The notes: generated by a model not told the origin, from the sequence alone. 32,110 bases of DNA from Streptomyces ipomoeae 91-03 (GCF_000317595.1 NZ_AEJC01000080.1:1-32110); one strand, 5' to 3'; numbered from the stretch's first letter, positions 7,994-16,009 are shown. A program made the numbers and translations.

Positions 7994-9505
7994 ATGGCGT
8001 CGTCATCGGTGACCTCATTCCCGTCCCCCCGGCCGCAGCGGCCGAACCTCGTCTTCCGGCAGTTGCGCGGGCAACGTTCGCCGGGCGAGTTCGCCGCCGC
8101 GGTGCGGCGGGCCGCGCGTGAGATCGGCGAGCGGGTCAGCTGTGACGCTCGATACGTCGGGAGGGTCGAGGCGGGCGAGATCCGCTGTCCCAACTACGCG
8201 TACGAGCGGGTGTTCCTGCATATGTTCCCCGGCCGGACACTCACCGACCTGGGGTTTGCGCCCCGCGCAGAGGTACGCGGTCGGGGGGCGCGCCAAGCCG
8301 ACGAGGCGCCCTCCCCTCGCACCGAGAGCCGCTCGCACTCCCCACACGGGGCGAAGGGTGAGACGGAAGGGGCGTACGAGCCGTATGACACCAAAGAGAC
8401 GTACGACATGCAGGACCCGCAGGGCGACACGGGTTATGTGCGCGGTCGGCGGGACACGCACCACACGTACCAGAACCACGAGGAGAGCGACGTGCAGCGT
8501 CGCGCATTCATGACCGGGGGTACCGCCGCGGTGGCGGCGGCCTCCTTCGGCCCCTTCGCCCTCGGCGGGGTGGCCACGGCCGCCGGCCGTCCCGTCCACC
8601 GGGCGGGTACGGCGGAGGCGGGCGCCCTCGAAGCGGCCGTACGCAAGATCCGGCTGCTCGACGACCGGCACGGGGCGGACGGTCTATACCGCAGGGCCTC
8701 GGCACCGCTGCGGGCGGCGTACGCGCTGCTCGACGCGGGCACCACCCGGCAGTCCACCGCCGACCGGCTGTACGCGGGCGCGGGTGAACTGGCCATCTCC
8801 GTGGGCTGGTTGGCCCACGATTCGGGGCGTTTCGACGACGCCCGCTCGCACTACGCGGAGGCGCTGGCCACGGCCCGGATGTCGGGGGACCCGGGCCTGG
8901 AGGCGCACGCGTTCTGCAACACGGCGTTCCTGGCGCGGGACGCGGGGCGGCCACGGGAGGCCGTACGGGCGGCGCAGGCCGCGCAGCGGGTCGCCCGGCC
9001 GCTCGGTTCGGCACGTCTGATGTCGCTGCTGGCGCTGCGGGAGGCGGGCGGCTGGGCGGGGCTCGCCGATCGCACCGGGTGCGAGCAGGCGCTGGCCCGG
9101 GCGCAGGCGCTGTACGCGCGCGGGGCCTCTGACGCCGACCCCGAGTGGATGAGCTTCTACGGGGAGGCCGAGCTGGAGGGGCTTGAGGCGCAGTGCTGGT
9201 CCACGCTCGGGGACTGGCGCCGGGCCGCGCGGCATGCGCGGCAGGCCGCCGGGCTGCAGAATCCGCACTTCACTCGGAACATCGCGCTGTACACCGCCGA
9301 GCTTGCGGATGATCTGGCGCGCGGGGGGCGGCCGGACGAGGCCGCGGCGGCCGGCATGCGGGTGCTCGACCTTCTGGACGAGGTCCAGTCGTCCCGGGTT
9401 CAGCAGATGCTGGCGGGGACCGCGCGGGTGTTGCTGCCGCATCGCCGGGCTGCGGGCGTGTCGGCGTTTCTGGAACGGCACGCGGGGGTTGCGCGTACCG
9501 CGTAG
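7994..9505 (+). CDS. Helix-turn-helix/TPR regulator of the NsdA-like type
   Basis: This 503-residue protein has three parts. Residues about 15-90 (LVFRQLRGQRSPGEFAAAVR, then CDARYVGRVEAGEIRCP) resemble the XRE-like DNA-binding region of Streptomyces TPR regulators. A low-complexity, Tyr/Thr/Asp/His-rich linker follows at about 100-175. The C-terminal half is made of TPR-like helical repeats (SVGWLAHDSGRFDDARSHYA, NTAFLARDAGRPREAVRAAQ, CWSTLGDWRRAARHARQA). Between linker and repeats is a segment that mimics a twin-arginine signal (QRRAFMTGGTAAVAAASFG, about 173-191). Being internal, it is probably not an export signal. The start at 7994 follows GAGAGGG; earlier in-frame starts lack this. NsdA, a known member, represses sporulation and antibiotic production in S. 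coelicolor. I infer a similar regulatory class, not the same gene. Confidence 0.8.
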   Translation: MASSSVTSFPSPRPQRPNLVFRQLRGQRSPGEFAAAVRRAAREIGERVSCDARYVGRVEAGEIRCPNYAYERVFLHMFPGRTLTDLGFAPRAEVRGRGARQADEAPSPRTESRSHSPHGAKGETEGAYEPYDTKETYDMQDPQGDTGYVRGRRDTHHTYQNHEESDVQRRAFMTGGTAAVAAASFGPFALGGVATAAGRPVHRAGTAEAGALEAAVRKIRLLDDRHGADGLYRRASAPLRAAYALLDAGTTRQSTADRLYAGAGELAISVGWLAHDSGRFDDARSHYAEALATARMSGDPGLEAHAFCNTAFLARDAGRPREAVRAAQAAQRVARPLGSARLMSLLALREAGGWAGLADRTGCEQALARAQALYARGASDADPEWMSFYGEAELEGLEAQCWSTLGDWRRAARHARQAAGLQNPHFTRNIALYTAELADDLARGGRPDEAAAAGMRVLDLLDEVQSSRVQQMLAGTARVLLPHRRAAGVSAFLERHAGVARTA

Positions 9506-9529
9506 ATGCCCAGTTCGCCCCGGCCGTCC

Positions 9530-9634
9530 CAGCTGCGGGCAGTCGTGCCGCTGGGGCGATGGGGGAGGGTGGGCGCAGCGGCACCCTGTACGTGCCGGTA
9601 AGCGAAACCCACCCCCTGCCACAGCCGCCGGGCA
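9530..9634 (-). repeat. Intergenic repeat family 2, copy 1 (about 105 bp)
   Basis: Read on the minus strand, this matches 16469-16576 along most of its length, with blocks such as GGGTGCCGCTGCGCCCA and CTCCCCCATCGCCCCAGC. It contains a perfect 9-bp inverted repeat (GTGCCGCTG at 9545-9553 and CAGCGGCAC at 9576-9584). It sits between two convergent gene ends (9505 and 9649), so a bidirectional terminator role is likely. Confidence 0.8.
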
Positions 9635-9648
9635 CCGATCGACGACAG

Positions 9649-10245
9649 CTAGCCGGGCAGGTGGCCCGTGTCGTTCCAGGACTCGACTGCCGGGGCTCCG
9701 TAGGCCCAGCCCAGTGTCGACAGGGACGTCGGGTTGAGGCGCACCTTCGCCGCGAAGGCGATGTCGAGGTCCAGCCAGCGCGCGGCTATGGCGCGCAGTA
9801 TGTGGCCGTGGGCGAAGACGAGGACGTCGCGGTCGGTGGAGCGGGCCCAGGCGACGACCTCGTCCGCGCGGGCCGTCAGCTGTTGCAGGGTCTCCCCTTC
9901 GGGGACGCCGTCGCGCCACATGAGCCAGCCCGGGCGGATGGCGTGGATGTCGGCCGGGGTGAGGCCTTCGTACGCCCCGTAGTCGACCTCCATGAGCGTG
10001 TCCCAAGGGGTGGCGCGGTCGCCGAAGCCGGCCAGTTCGCATGTCTCACGCGCGCGTGAGAGGGGACTCGTACGGACCTCGACACCGGGAAGCCCGTCCA
10101 GGGGTGCCCGGTGAAGGCGCTCGCCGAGCAGCTTGGCGCCGCGTCGGCCCTCTTCGAGGAGAGGGATGTCCGTCCTGCCGGTGTGCTTCCCGAGCCGGGA
10201 CCATTCCGTCTGTCCGTGTCGGGCCAGCAGGATGCGCGGTGCCAT
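9649..10245 (-). CDS. Histidine phosphatase / phosphoglycerate mutase-like protein
   Basis: This 198-residue cytosolic phosphatase is near the N-terminus with [10 protein letters not shown], the RHG motif that carries the phosphoacceptor His. Further catalytic features are [14 protein letters not shown] (second Arg), the Glu in [10 protein letters not shown], and [18 protein letters not shown] with the second catalytic His. All four pocket positions are present. The ATG at 10245 ([11 protein letters not shown]) follows a GGAAAGG-type site; longer forms add a stretch with no family character. The substrate could be a sugar phosphate or a small metabolite phosphate, as family members vary. The gene is divergent from the PAP2 gene. 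Confidence 0.92.
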   Translation of the reverse strand: MAPRILLARHGQTEWSRLGKHTGRTDIPLLEEGRRGAKLLGERLHRAPLDGLPGVEVRTSPLSRARETCELAGFGDRATPWDTLMEVDYGAYEGLTPADIHAIRPGWLMWRDGVPEGETLQQLTARADEVVAWARSTDRDVLVFAHGHILRAIAARWLDLDIAFAAKVRLNPTSLSTLGWAYGAPAVESWNDTGHLPG

Positions 10246-10415
10246 GGAGGACCTTTCCGGGAGCCTTCTGCGAGAAGGGAGAAAAACCGAGGCGGATGTG
10301 TCCATCATCGCTCACAGTGTCGTAGGGCAACCCGGGGGGCGATCTCTGCGTCTTGGACAGCGTCCTGCACAACCAACACACGATGAATGACGCGCAGACG
10401 GGGGAGGACGATCGG

Positions 10416-11693
10416 ATGCCGCCGCAGACCGAGGCGACCGATGCACCGGTTACGACGACGACCGGCGCACCGGTTACCGAGGAGGCGGCGCCGAGCACGC
10501 GCCTCCGCTGGTGGACCGAGCTGCCGCTGATCCTGCTGGTGTACGGGGCGTACTCGGCCGGCCGGCTGCTCGCGCGGGGCGACACGGCGAGCGCCGTGGA
10601 CCACGGTCTGGCGATCCTGCGTGTCGAGAAGGCCCTGTGGCTGAACGCCGAGCATCCGCTGAACCGGCTGTTCACCCGTGAACCCTGGATCGGGATACCC
10701 GCCGACTTCTGGTACGCGTCACTGCACTACCTGGTCACCCCCGCGCTCCTGGTGTGGCTGTTCCGGTCCCGCGCCGTGCGCTACCGGGCGGCCCGCACCT
10801 GGCTGATGACCTCCACCTTCATCGGGCTCATCGGCTTCACCCTGTTCCCCACCTGCCCGCCCCGGCTCCTCAATCCGTCGCACGGTTTCGTCGACACCAT
10901 GGCCCACTACAGCGCCTGGGGTTGGTGGGGCGGCGAGGCCAGCGCGCCCCGGGGGCTGGGCGGTATGACGAACCAGTACGCGGCGATGCCGAGCCTGCAT
11001 GTGGGCTGGTCGCTGTGGTGCGGTGTGATCCTGTGGCGTTTCGGCGGCGGGTCGCGCCTGGTGAGGGCCGCCGCCGTGGCGTATCCGCTGATCACCACGA
11101 TCGTGGTGATGGGCACCGCGAACCACTACTTCCTCGACGCGGTCGCGGGCGCCGCGGTGATGGGCGTCGGTCTGCTGCTGGCGCCGGTGGTGACGCGGAT
11201 CGTGGACCAGAGCCGGGTCGCGCTCGGCCTCGGGGTCGTGGCCGCCGACCGGTTCGACGGCAAGGGCGGAGACCGGGGCGACGGCGGTGTGGGCGCCACG
11301 GTCGACGGCGGTGGCCGACGACGCGTCAAGGAGCGGGCACCGGAACCCGTCACGCCGGAGCCTGCCACTGGGGGGTCCGTCCCGGCGGAGCCCACCGCCA
11401 CAACGCCCGTCAGGGCAGAGCCCGCCGCTACAACACCCGCCCCAGCGGAGCCCTCTGCCGTGGCGCCCGCCGCTACGACGCCCGCCTTGACGGAATCCGC
11501 CGCTACGACGCCCGTCGCGGCGGGCCCCGTCGCTGTCGGCGCGGGGGTCTCTCGGGGCTCGGTTTCCCCAATTGTCAGTGGTGGGTGCCAGACTTCCCCG
11601 GGTGAGCGAATTCCACGGCAGCGGATCACCGGAACCGAGCCGGGTGCCGCCCCCTCGGCAGCAGGGGACGGCGCTGCGGCAGCGGCTCGCTGA
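10416..11693 (+). CDS. PAP2-superfamily membrane protein, Aur1/inositol-phosphotransferase-like
   Basis: This 425-residue multi-pass membrane protein has an N-terminal hydrophilic stretch and then about six hydrophobic segments. The PAP2 active-site motifs are AAMPSLHVGWSLW (PSLH) and GTANHYFLDAVAGA (H and D). The spacing and the FTLFPTCPPRLL segment fit the Aur1/Ipt1-like branch, which transfers phospho-head groups between lipids. The start at 10416 was chosen because GGGGGAGGA lies 7-8 nt upstream; ATG 10383 and TTG 10353 have no ribosome site. After the last membrane segment comes a cytoplasmic-type tail of about 150 residues that is Ala/Pro/Thr/Glu-rich and repetitive. The last 92 bp overlap the start of the nuclease gene. 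Confidence 0.88.
   Translation: MPPQTEATDAPVTTTTGAPVTEEAAPSTRLRWWTELPLILLVYGAYSAGRLLARGDTASAVDHGLAILRVEKALWLNAEHPLNRLFTREPWIGIPADFWYASLHYLVTPALLVWLFRSRAVRYRAARTWLMTSTFIGLIGFTLFPTCPPRLLNPSHGFVDTMAHYSAWGWWGGEASAPRGLGGMTNQYAAMPSLHVGWSLWCGVILWRFGGGSRLVRAAAVAYPLITTIVVMGTANHYFLDAVAGAAVMGVGLLLAPVVTRIVDQSRVALGLGVVAADRFDGKGGDRGDGGVGATVDGGGRRRVKERAPEPVTPEPATGGSVPAEPTATTPVRAEPAATTPAPAEPSAVAPAATTPALTESAATTPVAAGPVAVGAGVSRGSVSPIVSGGCQTSPGERIPRQRITGTEPGAAPSAAGDGAAAAAR
11388..11522 (+). repeat. 30-bp tandem repeats in the PAP2 gene tail
   Basis: Units at 11388-11417, 11418-11447, 11448-11492 (45 bp, with an extra 15 bp) and 11493-11522 encode variants of a decapeptide, E-P-A-A-T-T-P-x-x-A. Length changes are in multiples of 15 bp, so the frame is kept. 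Confidence 0.8.
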
Positions 11694-12780
11694 GCTGCGC
11701 GGACCCGAGGTCCCACCCAAGGCGCTGGACGCGCGCGCCCTCGCCGCGCTCGCGGCCAACCCCGGCTGCGAGCGACGTGCGCTGCTCGACGGCGCCGGGG
11801 TGAACAAGGCGGTGCTTGCGGACGCGCTGGGCTCGCCCTCCGCCTTCGGTCAGTCCCAGTTCGCCTTCATGCGCGGCAACGCCTTCGAGGCGCGCGTCAA
11901 GGCGGACGGCGGCGCGGAGTTGCTGCGTCTGGTGCACGAGAAGCTGGACCCGGGAGCCGAGCCGCCGGTCAAGGCCGCGGTCCCCGACCTCACCGCCGTC
12001 GGCCCCCAGGGCCGCACCGCCCGTACGGCGTTGGCGCTCCGCGAGGCCACGGACGCCGACGGCTGGGCGCTGCTCGACCACCCCATGCTGGCGCTGGACG
12101 TCGCGGGCTCCCCCGCCTTCCTGGAGCCGGACGCGGTGGTGGTGCACCCGGACGGCTCCTGGACCGTCGTCGAGATCAAGTCCTTCCCCATGCTGGACGG
12201 TTCGGCGGACCCCGCGAAGGTCGGCGCGGCGGCCCGCCAAGCCGCCGTGTACGTGCTGGCGCTGGAGGAGGTCGCCGTCCGGCTGGCTCCGGCGCCCGAG
12301 GTGCGCCACCGGGTGCTGCTGGTGTGTCCCAAGGACTTCACCAACCTGCCGACGGCCGCCGCGGTGGACGTCCGTAAACAACGGGCGGTCACGCGCCGCC
12401 AGTTGACCCGGCTCACCCGTATCGAGGAGATCGCGGACTCCCTGCCCGAGGGCACCTGCTTCGCTCCGGAGCTGCCCCGGGACGAGCTGACGGCCGCCGT
12501 CGAGTCCCTCTCCGCCACCTACGCCCCCGAGTGCCTCGCCGCCTGCGAGCTGGCCTTCCACTGCCGGGGCCGCTCCCGCGCGGAGGGTGCCGTGACGTCC
12601 CTGGGGCGTGCCGCGCGGGCCGAGTTGGGTGGCCTCACCACCGTCGACGACGTACTGGCGGCGGCCCATGGCACGACCGGCGACCCGGACGATCCGACGG
12701 TGGCGGCACTGAGGAGGGCGGCGGAGCTGCGGGCCGAGGCGCTGGGCACGGTGTCCGTAGGAGGTCAGGCATGTCGCTGA
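11602..12780 (+). CDS. Cas4/AddB/Dna2-type PD-(D/E)XK nuclease with Fe-S cysteines (RecB-like)
   Basis: This 392-residue protein has the motifs of the RecB/Cas4 nuclease superfamily: G92/E96 (RGNAFEARV), D177 (FLEPDAVVV), E191-x-K193 (WTVVEIKSF) and Q213-x3-Y217 (RQAAVYVLAL). A Cys at 56 in the sequence NPGCERRALL resembles the C-x-R-R helix of Cas4/Dna2 proteins. Three Cys at 311, 315 and 321 (ECLAACELAFHC) follow the nuclease core. This four-Cys layout is that of the 4Fe-4S cluster in AddB, Dna2 and Cas4. C286 is an extra Cys. All active-site residues look intact. The GTG at 11602 is the best guess, because no ATG occurs before residue 90; it overlaps the PAP2 gene by 92 bp. GTG 11644 is an alternative. 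The gene overlaps the next by 10 bp and probably works with the helicase two genes downstream. Confidence 0.82.
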   Translation: MSEFHGSGSPEPSRVPPPRQQGTALRQRLAELRGPEVPPKALDARALAALAANPGCERRALLDGAGVNKAVLADALGSPSAFGQSQFAFMRGNAFEARVKADGGAELLRLVHEKLDPGAEPPVKAAVPDLTAVGPQGRTARTALALREATDADGWALLDHPMLALDVAGSPAFLEPDAVVVHPDGSWTVVEIKSFPMLDGSADPAKVGAAARQAAVYVLALEEVAVRLAPAPEVRHRVLLVCPKDFTNLPTAAAVDVRKQRAVTRRQLTRLTRIEEIADSLPEGTCFAPELPRDELTAAVESLSATYAPECLAACELAFHCRGRSRAEGAVTSLGRAARAELGGLTTVDDVLAAAHGTTGDPDDPTVAALRRAAELRAEALGTVSVGGQACR

Positions 12781-14417
12781 TGTCGACTCTCGCCCGGCTG
12801 GAAGCCGTGCAGACGGGCCGTGCCCAGCTCGCCGCCACGGTCCGGCACCGGCATCTCTCCGAGCGCCCGCTCGTCTTCGTGCCGCTGACCACCGCCGGTG
12901 AGGCCGGGGCCCCGCTCGGAGCGCTCGTCGGGACCGATCGGGACGCGCCACGGCTGCTGGTGGTGCCGCAGCCACGGGACCGTGATCTGCGGTTCGCGTT
13001 CCTGGCGGAGCTCGCGGACATCGTGCTGCCGTACGTGGACTCGTACGCCGATGTCGTGGAGGCCGCCGAGCGCAACGAGACGGACCCGGAGACCGGCAAG
13101 CGGATCAAGGTCGAGGTCGAACTGTGCGCGGACGCGCCGCAGTTGATCGTGCCGAGCCGGACGGGCATCGACTTCGTACGGCTCCTCGGGCGCTCCATGC
13201 GGTTCCGGCGGACCGCCGAGCAGGATCCGGAGGCGCCGCATCCGGCGCCTCCGCGCGTGCCGTTGCTGGGGCGGTGGCTCACGCACTTCGGGGAGCGGGC
13301 GCGGGTGCCGGGCTCCTCGCTGCTGCTCGCCCTCACCGACCTGCTGTCACGGCACTGGGCGACCGGGCAGTCCGGCGTCGAGGACCAGCATCTGGGGTCG
13401 CTGCTCGCCTGGATCGACCCCCCGGAGGGGCGGTCGGGCGAGGAGGCGGCGCGCCGGGCCGAGCTGGCGCGGGACGCCGAGGGCCAGTTGCTGTGCCCGC
13501 CCGCCGGGCCCGCCACCGACCCGGCGTTCGACAACAAGCTGCTGGCCCCGGCGATCGAGCGGTACGACCGGGCGCGACTCGCCCTGGCCGCCGCCGAGGA
13601 CGGTCTGGAGGCCGACGACCGGTTCGGCGCGCTCACCGCCGCCGAGCGGGAGATCCGCGCCCTGGTCGAGAGTCGCACCCGGCCCACCTGGGACGCGGTC
13701 TGGCACGGCCTCGATCTGCTGCGTCGAGAGCTGCCGGAAGAGGGCGCCCATGTGGCCGACCGATGGACCCGCGACCGCTGGTCCTTCACCGGCCACCGGG
13801 ACCGGATCCTCGCCGGGGAGCCCCCGCAGCCGCGCCTCGACGACGCGGTCACCGCCGCGAACAAGCTGGCCGCGCGCGAGCGGGAGCAGGCCCGGCTCGA
13901 CGCCCAGGAGGCCCTGGACGACCCGCTCGTCATGGCCGGGCGGCGGCTGGCCGGGGAGGCCTTCGCCGGTGAGGTCGTCGACGTGGTCATGGCGTACAGC
14001 GAGGGCAAGCGGCCCAGCCCACGGCCCCTGGTCACCGTACGGACGCAGGACCGGCCGCATCTCGGGGAGCGCGCGAAGGTGTACCGGTCCCTGGGTGGCA
14101 AGCCGCAGGCCGCCGAGTTCGTGGGGTACGAGGGGTATGAGGGTGTCGACGAACCCGGGGATGGTGGGGGCAGCCGTCAGGACTCGGTGTTCGTCGTGTT
14201 GCGCGTGCTGGACAAGATGGGGCGGGGGAAGGAGCCGGAGACGGGGTCCGTCCCCGAGAAGGGGGATCTCCTCTGCTTCACTCTCTTCGAGCACGACCAG
14301 CGGGGCGGGGCGAAGCTGCCCGACCCCGAGGAGACGCCGTGGACGCACGGCGGGCCGCCGGGTGAGCCCGACGCCGTACCGCTGCCGGACCCGGTGACCG
14401 AGGAGGACGTTCTTTGA
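12771..14417 (+). CDS. Unknown protein encoded between nuclease and helicase
   Basis: This 548-residue soluble protein is not one I recognise. The ATG at 12771 follows TAGGAGG and overlaps the nuclease stop. The first half is rich in hydrophobic/acidic alternation (VFVPLTTAGEAGAPLGALV, FLAELADIVLPYVDSYADVV). The middle (about 245-450) is mainly charged helices, including a likely coiled coil (LAAREREQARLDAQEALDD). The last 110 residues look beta-rich (GEVVDVVMAYSEG, RPLVTVRTQDRPHLGERAKV, VPEKGDLLCFTLFEH). They might be an OB-fold or beta-barrel like the 1B domain that precedes the ATPase core in Upf1-type helicases; that is inference. It runs into the helicase through a TTGA overlap. Together the genes may encode a split form of a single nuclease-helicase. 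Confidence 0.85.
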   Translation: MSLMSTLARLEAVQTGRAQLAATVRHRHLSERPLVFVPLTTAGEAGAPLGALVGTDRDAPRLLVVPQPRDRDLRFAFLAELADIVLPYVDSYADVVEAAERNETDPETGKRIKVEVELCADAPQLIVPSRTGIDFVRLLGRSMRFRRTAEQDPEAPHPAPPRVPLLGRWLTHFGERARVPGSSLLLALTDLLSRHWATGQSGVEDQHLGSLLAWIDPPEGRSGEEAARRAELARDAEGQLLCPPAGPATDPAFDNKLLAPAIERYDRARLALAAAEDGLEADDRFGALTAAEREIRALVESRTRPTWDAVWHGLDLLRRELPEEGAHVADRWTRDRWSFTGHRDRILAGEPPQPRLDDAVTAANKLAAREREQARLDAQEALDDPLVMAGRRLAGEAFAGEVVDVVMAYSEGKRPSPRPLVTVRTQDRPHLGERAKVYRSLGGKPQAAEFVGYEGYEGVDEPGDGGGSRQDSVFVVLRVLDKMGRGKEPETGSVPEKGDLLCFTLFEHDQRGGAKLPDPEETPWTHGGPPGEPDAVPLPDPVTEEDVL

Positions 14418-15754
14418 CCGCCGAGGCCGTACTCGACCCGGGGGCCGCCGCCGGCCGCGCCACCGAAGCGATCCTGCGCGACACATTGCACGGCGACGCG
14501 CGTGGCGTCGTCGTCGACTCGCCACCGGGTGCCGGGAAGTCGACCCTCGTCGTCCGCGCCGCGCTCGAACTCGCCTCCGCGGGGCGCCCGCTGATGATCA
14601 TCGCGCAGACGAACGCGCAGGTCGACGACCTGGTGATCCGGCTCGCGGAGAAGGACCCGGACCTTCCGGTCGGCCGGCTGCACAGCAGCGACAGCGACCC
14701 GTACGACAAGGCGCTGGACGGTCTGCCGAACGTGCGGAAGTCGACGAAAGCGGCCGATCTGGCGGGGATGGACGTCGTGATCTCCACGGCGGCCAAGTGG
14801 GCGCACGTCAAGGGCGTCGAGCCGTGGCGGCACGCGATCGTCGACGAGGCGTACCAGATGCGGTCGGACGCGCTGCTGGCCGTGGCGGGGCTGTTCGAGC
14901 GGGCGCTGTTCGTGGGTGACCCCGGGCAGCTGGATCCGTTCGCGATCGTGGGCAGTGAGCAGTGGGCGGGGCTGTCGTACGACCCGTCGGCCTCGGCGGT
15001 GACGACGCTGCTGGCCCACAACCCCGAGCTGCCCCAGCACCGGCTGCCGGTGTCGTGGCGGCTCCCGGCGTCGGCGGCGCCGCTCGTCTCCGACGCGTTC
15101 TATCCGTTCACGCCGTTCCGGAGCGGGACGGGGCACGGGGACCGGCAGCTGGCCTTCGGGGTGCCGTCGGACGGTTCCGGGCCCGACCGGGTCATCGACG
15201 AGGCGGCCGAGTCGGGGTGGGGGTTGCTGGAGCTGCCGGCGCGGCACACGCCCCGCACCGATCCCGAGGCGGTACGGGCGGTCGCGCAGGTCGTACGGCG
15301 ACTGCTCGACCGGGGTGGGGTGGCGACGTCCGAGCGGGCCGAGGAGCCGGCGCCGCTGACCGCCGACCGGATCGCCGTCGGTACGGCGCACCGGGACCAG
15401 GCCGCGGCGGTGCGCTCCGCGCTGGCCGAGCTGGGGGTGGCCGATGTGGTGGTGGACACGGCGAACCGGCTCCAGGGGCGGGAGTACGACGTCACGGTGG
15501 TCCTTCACCCGCTCTCCGGGCGACCGGACGCGACGGCGTTCCACCTGGAGACCGGGCGGCTGTGCGTGCTCGCCTCCCGGCATCGGCACGCCTGCATCGT
15601 CGTATGCCGGGCAGGGGTGACCGAACTCCTCGACGACCATCCGTCCACCGAGCCGGTCCAGCTGGGGGTGACCGTCAAGTTCCCGGACGGGTGGGAGGCG
15701 AACCACGCGGTGCTGGCGGAGCTGGGGGAGCATCGGGTGGTCTGGCATCCCTGA
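14414..15754 (+). CDS. SF1 DNA/RNA helicase, Upf1/Dna2-like
   Basis: This 446-residue ATPase has the SF1 motifs in order: Walker A PPGAGKST (37-44), motif Ia AQTNAQVDDLVIRL (64-77), Walker B VDEAYQ (143-148), motif III GDPGQLDPF (168-176), a motif IV-like SWRLP (214-218), motif V DTANRLQGREYDVTVV (348-363) and motif VI around GRLCVLASRHRHACIVV (381-397). This set is typical of the Upf1-like SF1B group. It is short because the usual N-terminal beta-barrel is missing, and that part may be supplied by the preceding protein. The start is TTG at 14414 within the previous stop, with GAGGAGG about 6 nt upstream. Context with the Fe-S nuclease suggests DNA end processing, as in Dna2 or AddAB. Confidence 0.9.
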   Translation: MTAEAVLDPGAAAGRATEAILRDTLHGDARGVVVDSPPGAGKSTLVVRAALELASAGRPLMIIAQTNAQVDDLVIRLAEKDPDLPVGRLHSSDSDPYDKALDGLPNVRKSTKAADLAGMDVVISTAAKWAHVKGVEPWRHAIVDEAYQMRSDALLAVAGLFERALFVGDPGQLDPFAIVGSEQWAGLSYDPSASAVTTLLAHNPELPQHRLPVSWRLPASAAPLVSDAFYPFTPFRSGTGHGDRQLAFGVPSDGSGPDRVIDEAAESGWGLLELPARHTPRTDPEAVRAVAQVVRRLLDRGGVATSERAEEPAPLTADRIAVGTAHRDQAAAVRSALAELGVADVVVDTANRLQGREYDVTVVLHPLSGRPDATAFHLETGRLCVLASRHRHACIVVCRAGVTELLDDHPSTEPVQLGVTVKFPDGWEANHAVLAELGEHRVVWHP

Positions 15755-15806
15755 CCACCACTCCGACGCCTGACCGGCAGGCGATCAGGACGGCTCCGCC
15801 CCATCC

Positions 15807-15823
15807 GCCGGACGAAGTCCGGC
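15807..15823 (+). terminator. Hairpin terminator after the nuclease-helicase operon
   Basis: GCCGGAC at 15807-15813 pairs perfectly with GTCCGGC at 15817-15823 around a GAA loop. It lies about 50 bp past the helicase stop. It has no U tract, as is common in Streptomyces. Confidence 0.5.
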
Positions 15824-15825
15824 AC

Positions 15826-15856
15826 GCCGCCGGAGGCGGCCGATGGTTACAGCCCC
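15826..15856. repeat. Fragment of intergenic repeat family 1, copy B
   Basis: The string from CGCCGCCGGAGGCGGC to GGTTACAGCCCCG resembles the core of copies A and C (GGAGCCGCA...GATACAGCCCCG) but lacks the flanks. It directly abuts the helicase-tail remnant. Confidence 0.4.
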
Positions 15857-15916
15857 GACGGATGGGAGGCGAACCACGCGGAGCCGGCGGAGCATCGGGT
15901 GGTTTGGCGGCCGTAG
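15857..15916 (+). pseudogene. Decayed duplicate of the helicase gene 3' end
   Basis: Bases 15857-15881 match 15686-15710 at 24 of 25 positions, and 15889-15908 match 15727-15746 at 19 of 20. In frame it reads DGWEANHAEPAEHRVVWRP-stop, against DGWEANHAVLAELGEHRVVWHP-stop in the helicase. Codons in the middle are deleted and nothing upstream is shared. It is a remnant of a tandem duplication or of a recombined second helicase. Confidence 0.75.
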
Positions 15917-15978
15917 GGGGGTCGGGGTGGGCCTGGCGGTCGGTCCGTATGTCCCGTGTGGGGGGTCGTGCCCTCGGC

Positions 15979-16009
15979 TTGATGCCTACTTGCGCGGTCA
16001 CGCGACAAT
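15979..16009 (+). promoter_or_regulatory. Possible promoter of the 120-residue protein gene
   Basis: TTGATG (15979-15984) and GACAAT (16004-16009) are separated by 19 bp, about 70 bp upstream of the ATG at 16080. The match is moderate and the spacer slightly long. Confidence 0.3.

Noticed and set aside
10353..10415. Longer PAP2 protein starting at TTG 10353 or ATG 10383
   Set aside because: Neither has a ribosome site, while ATG 10416 follows GGGGGAGGA at proper distance.
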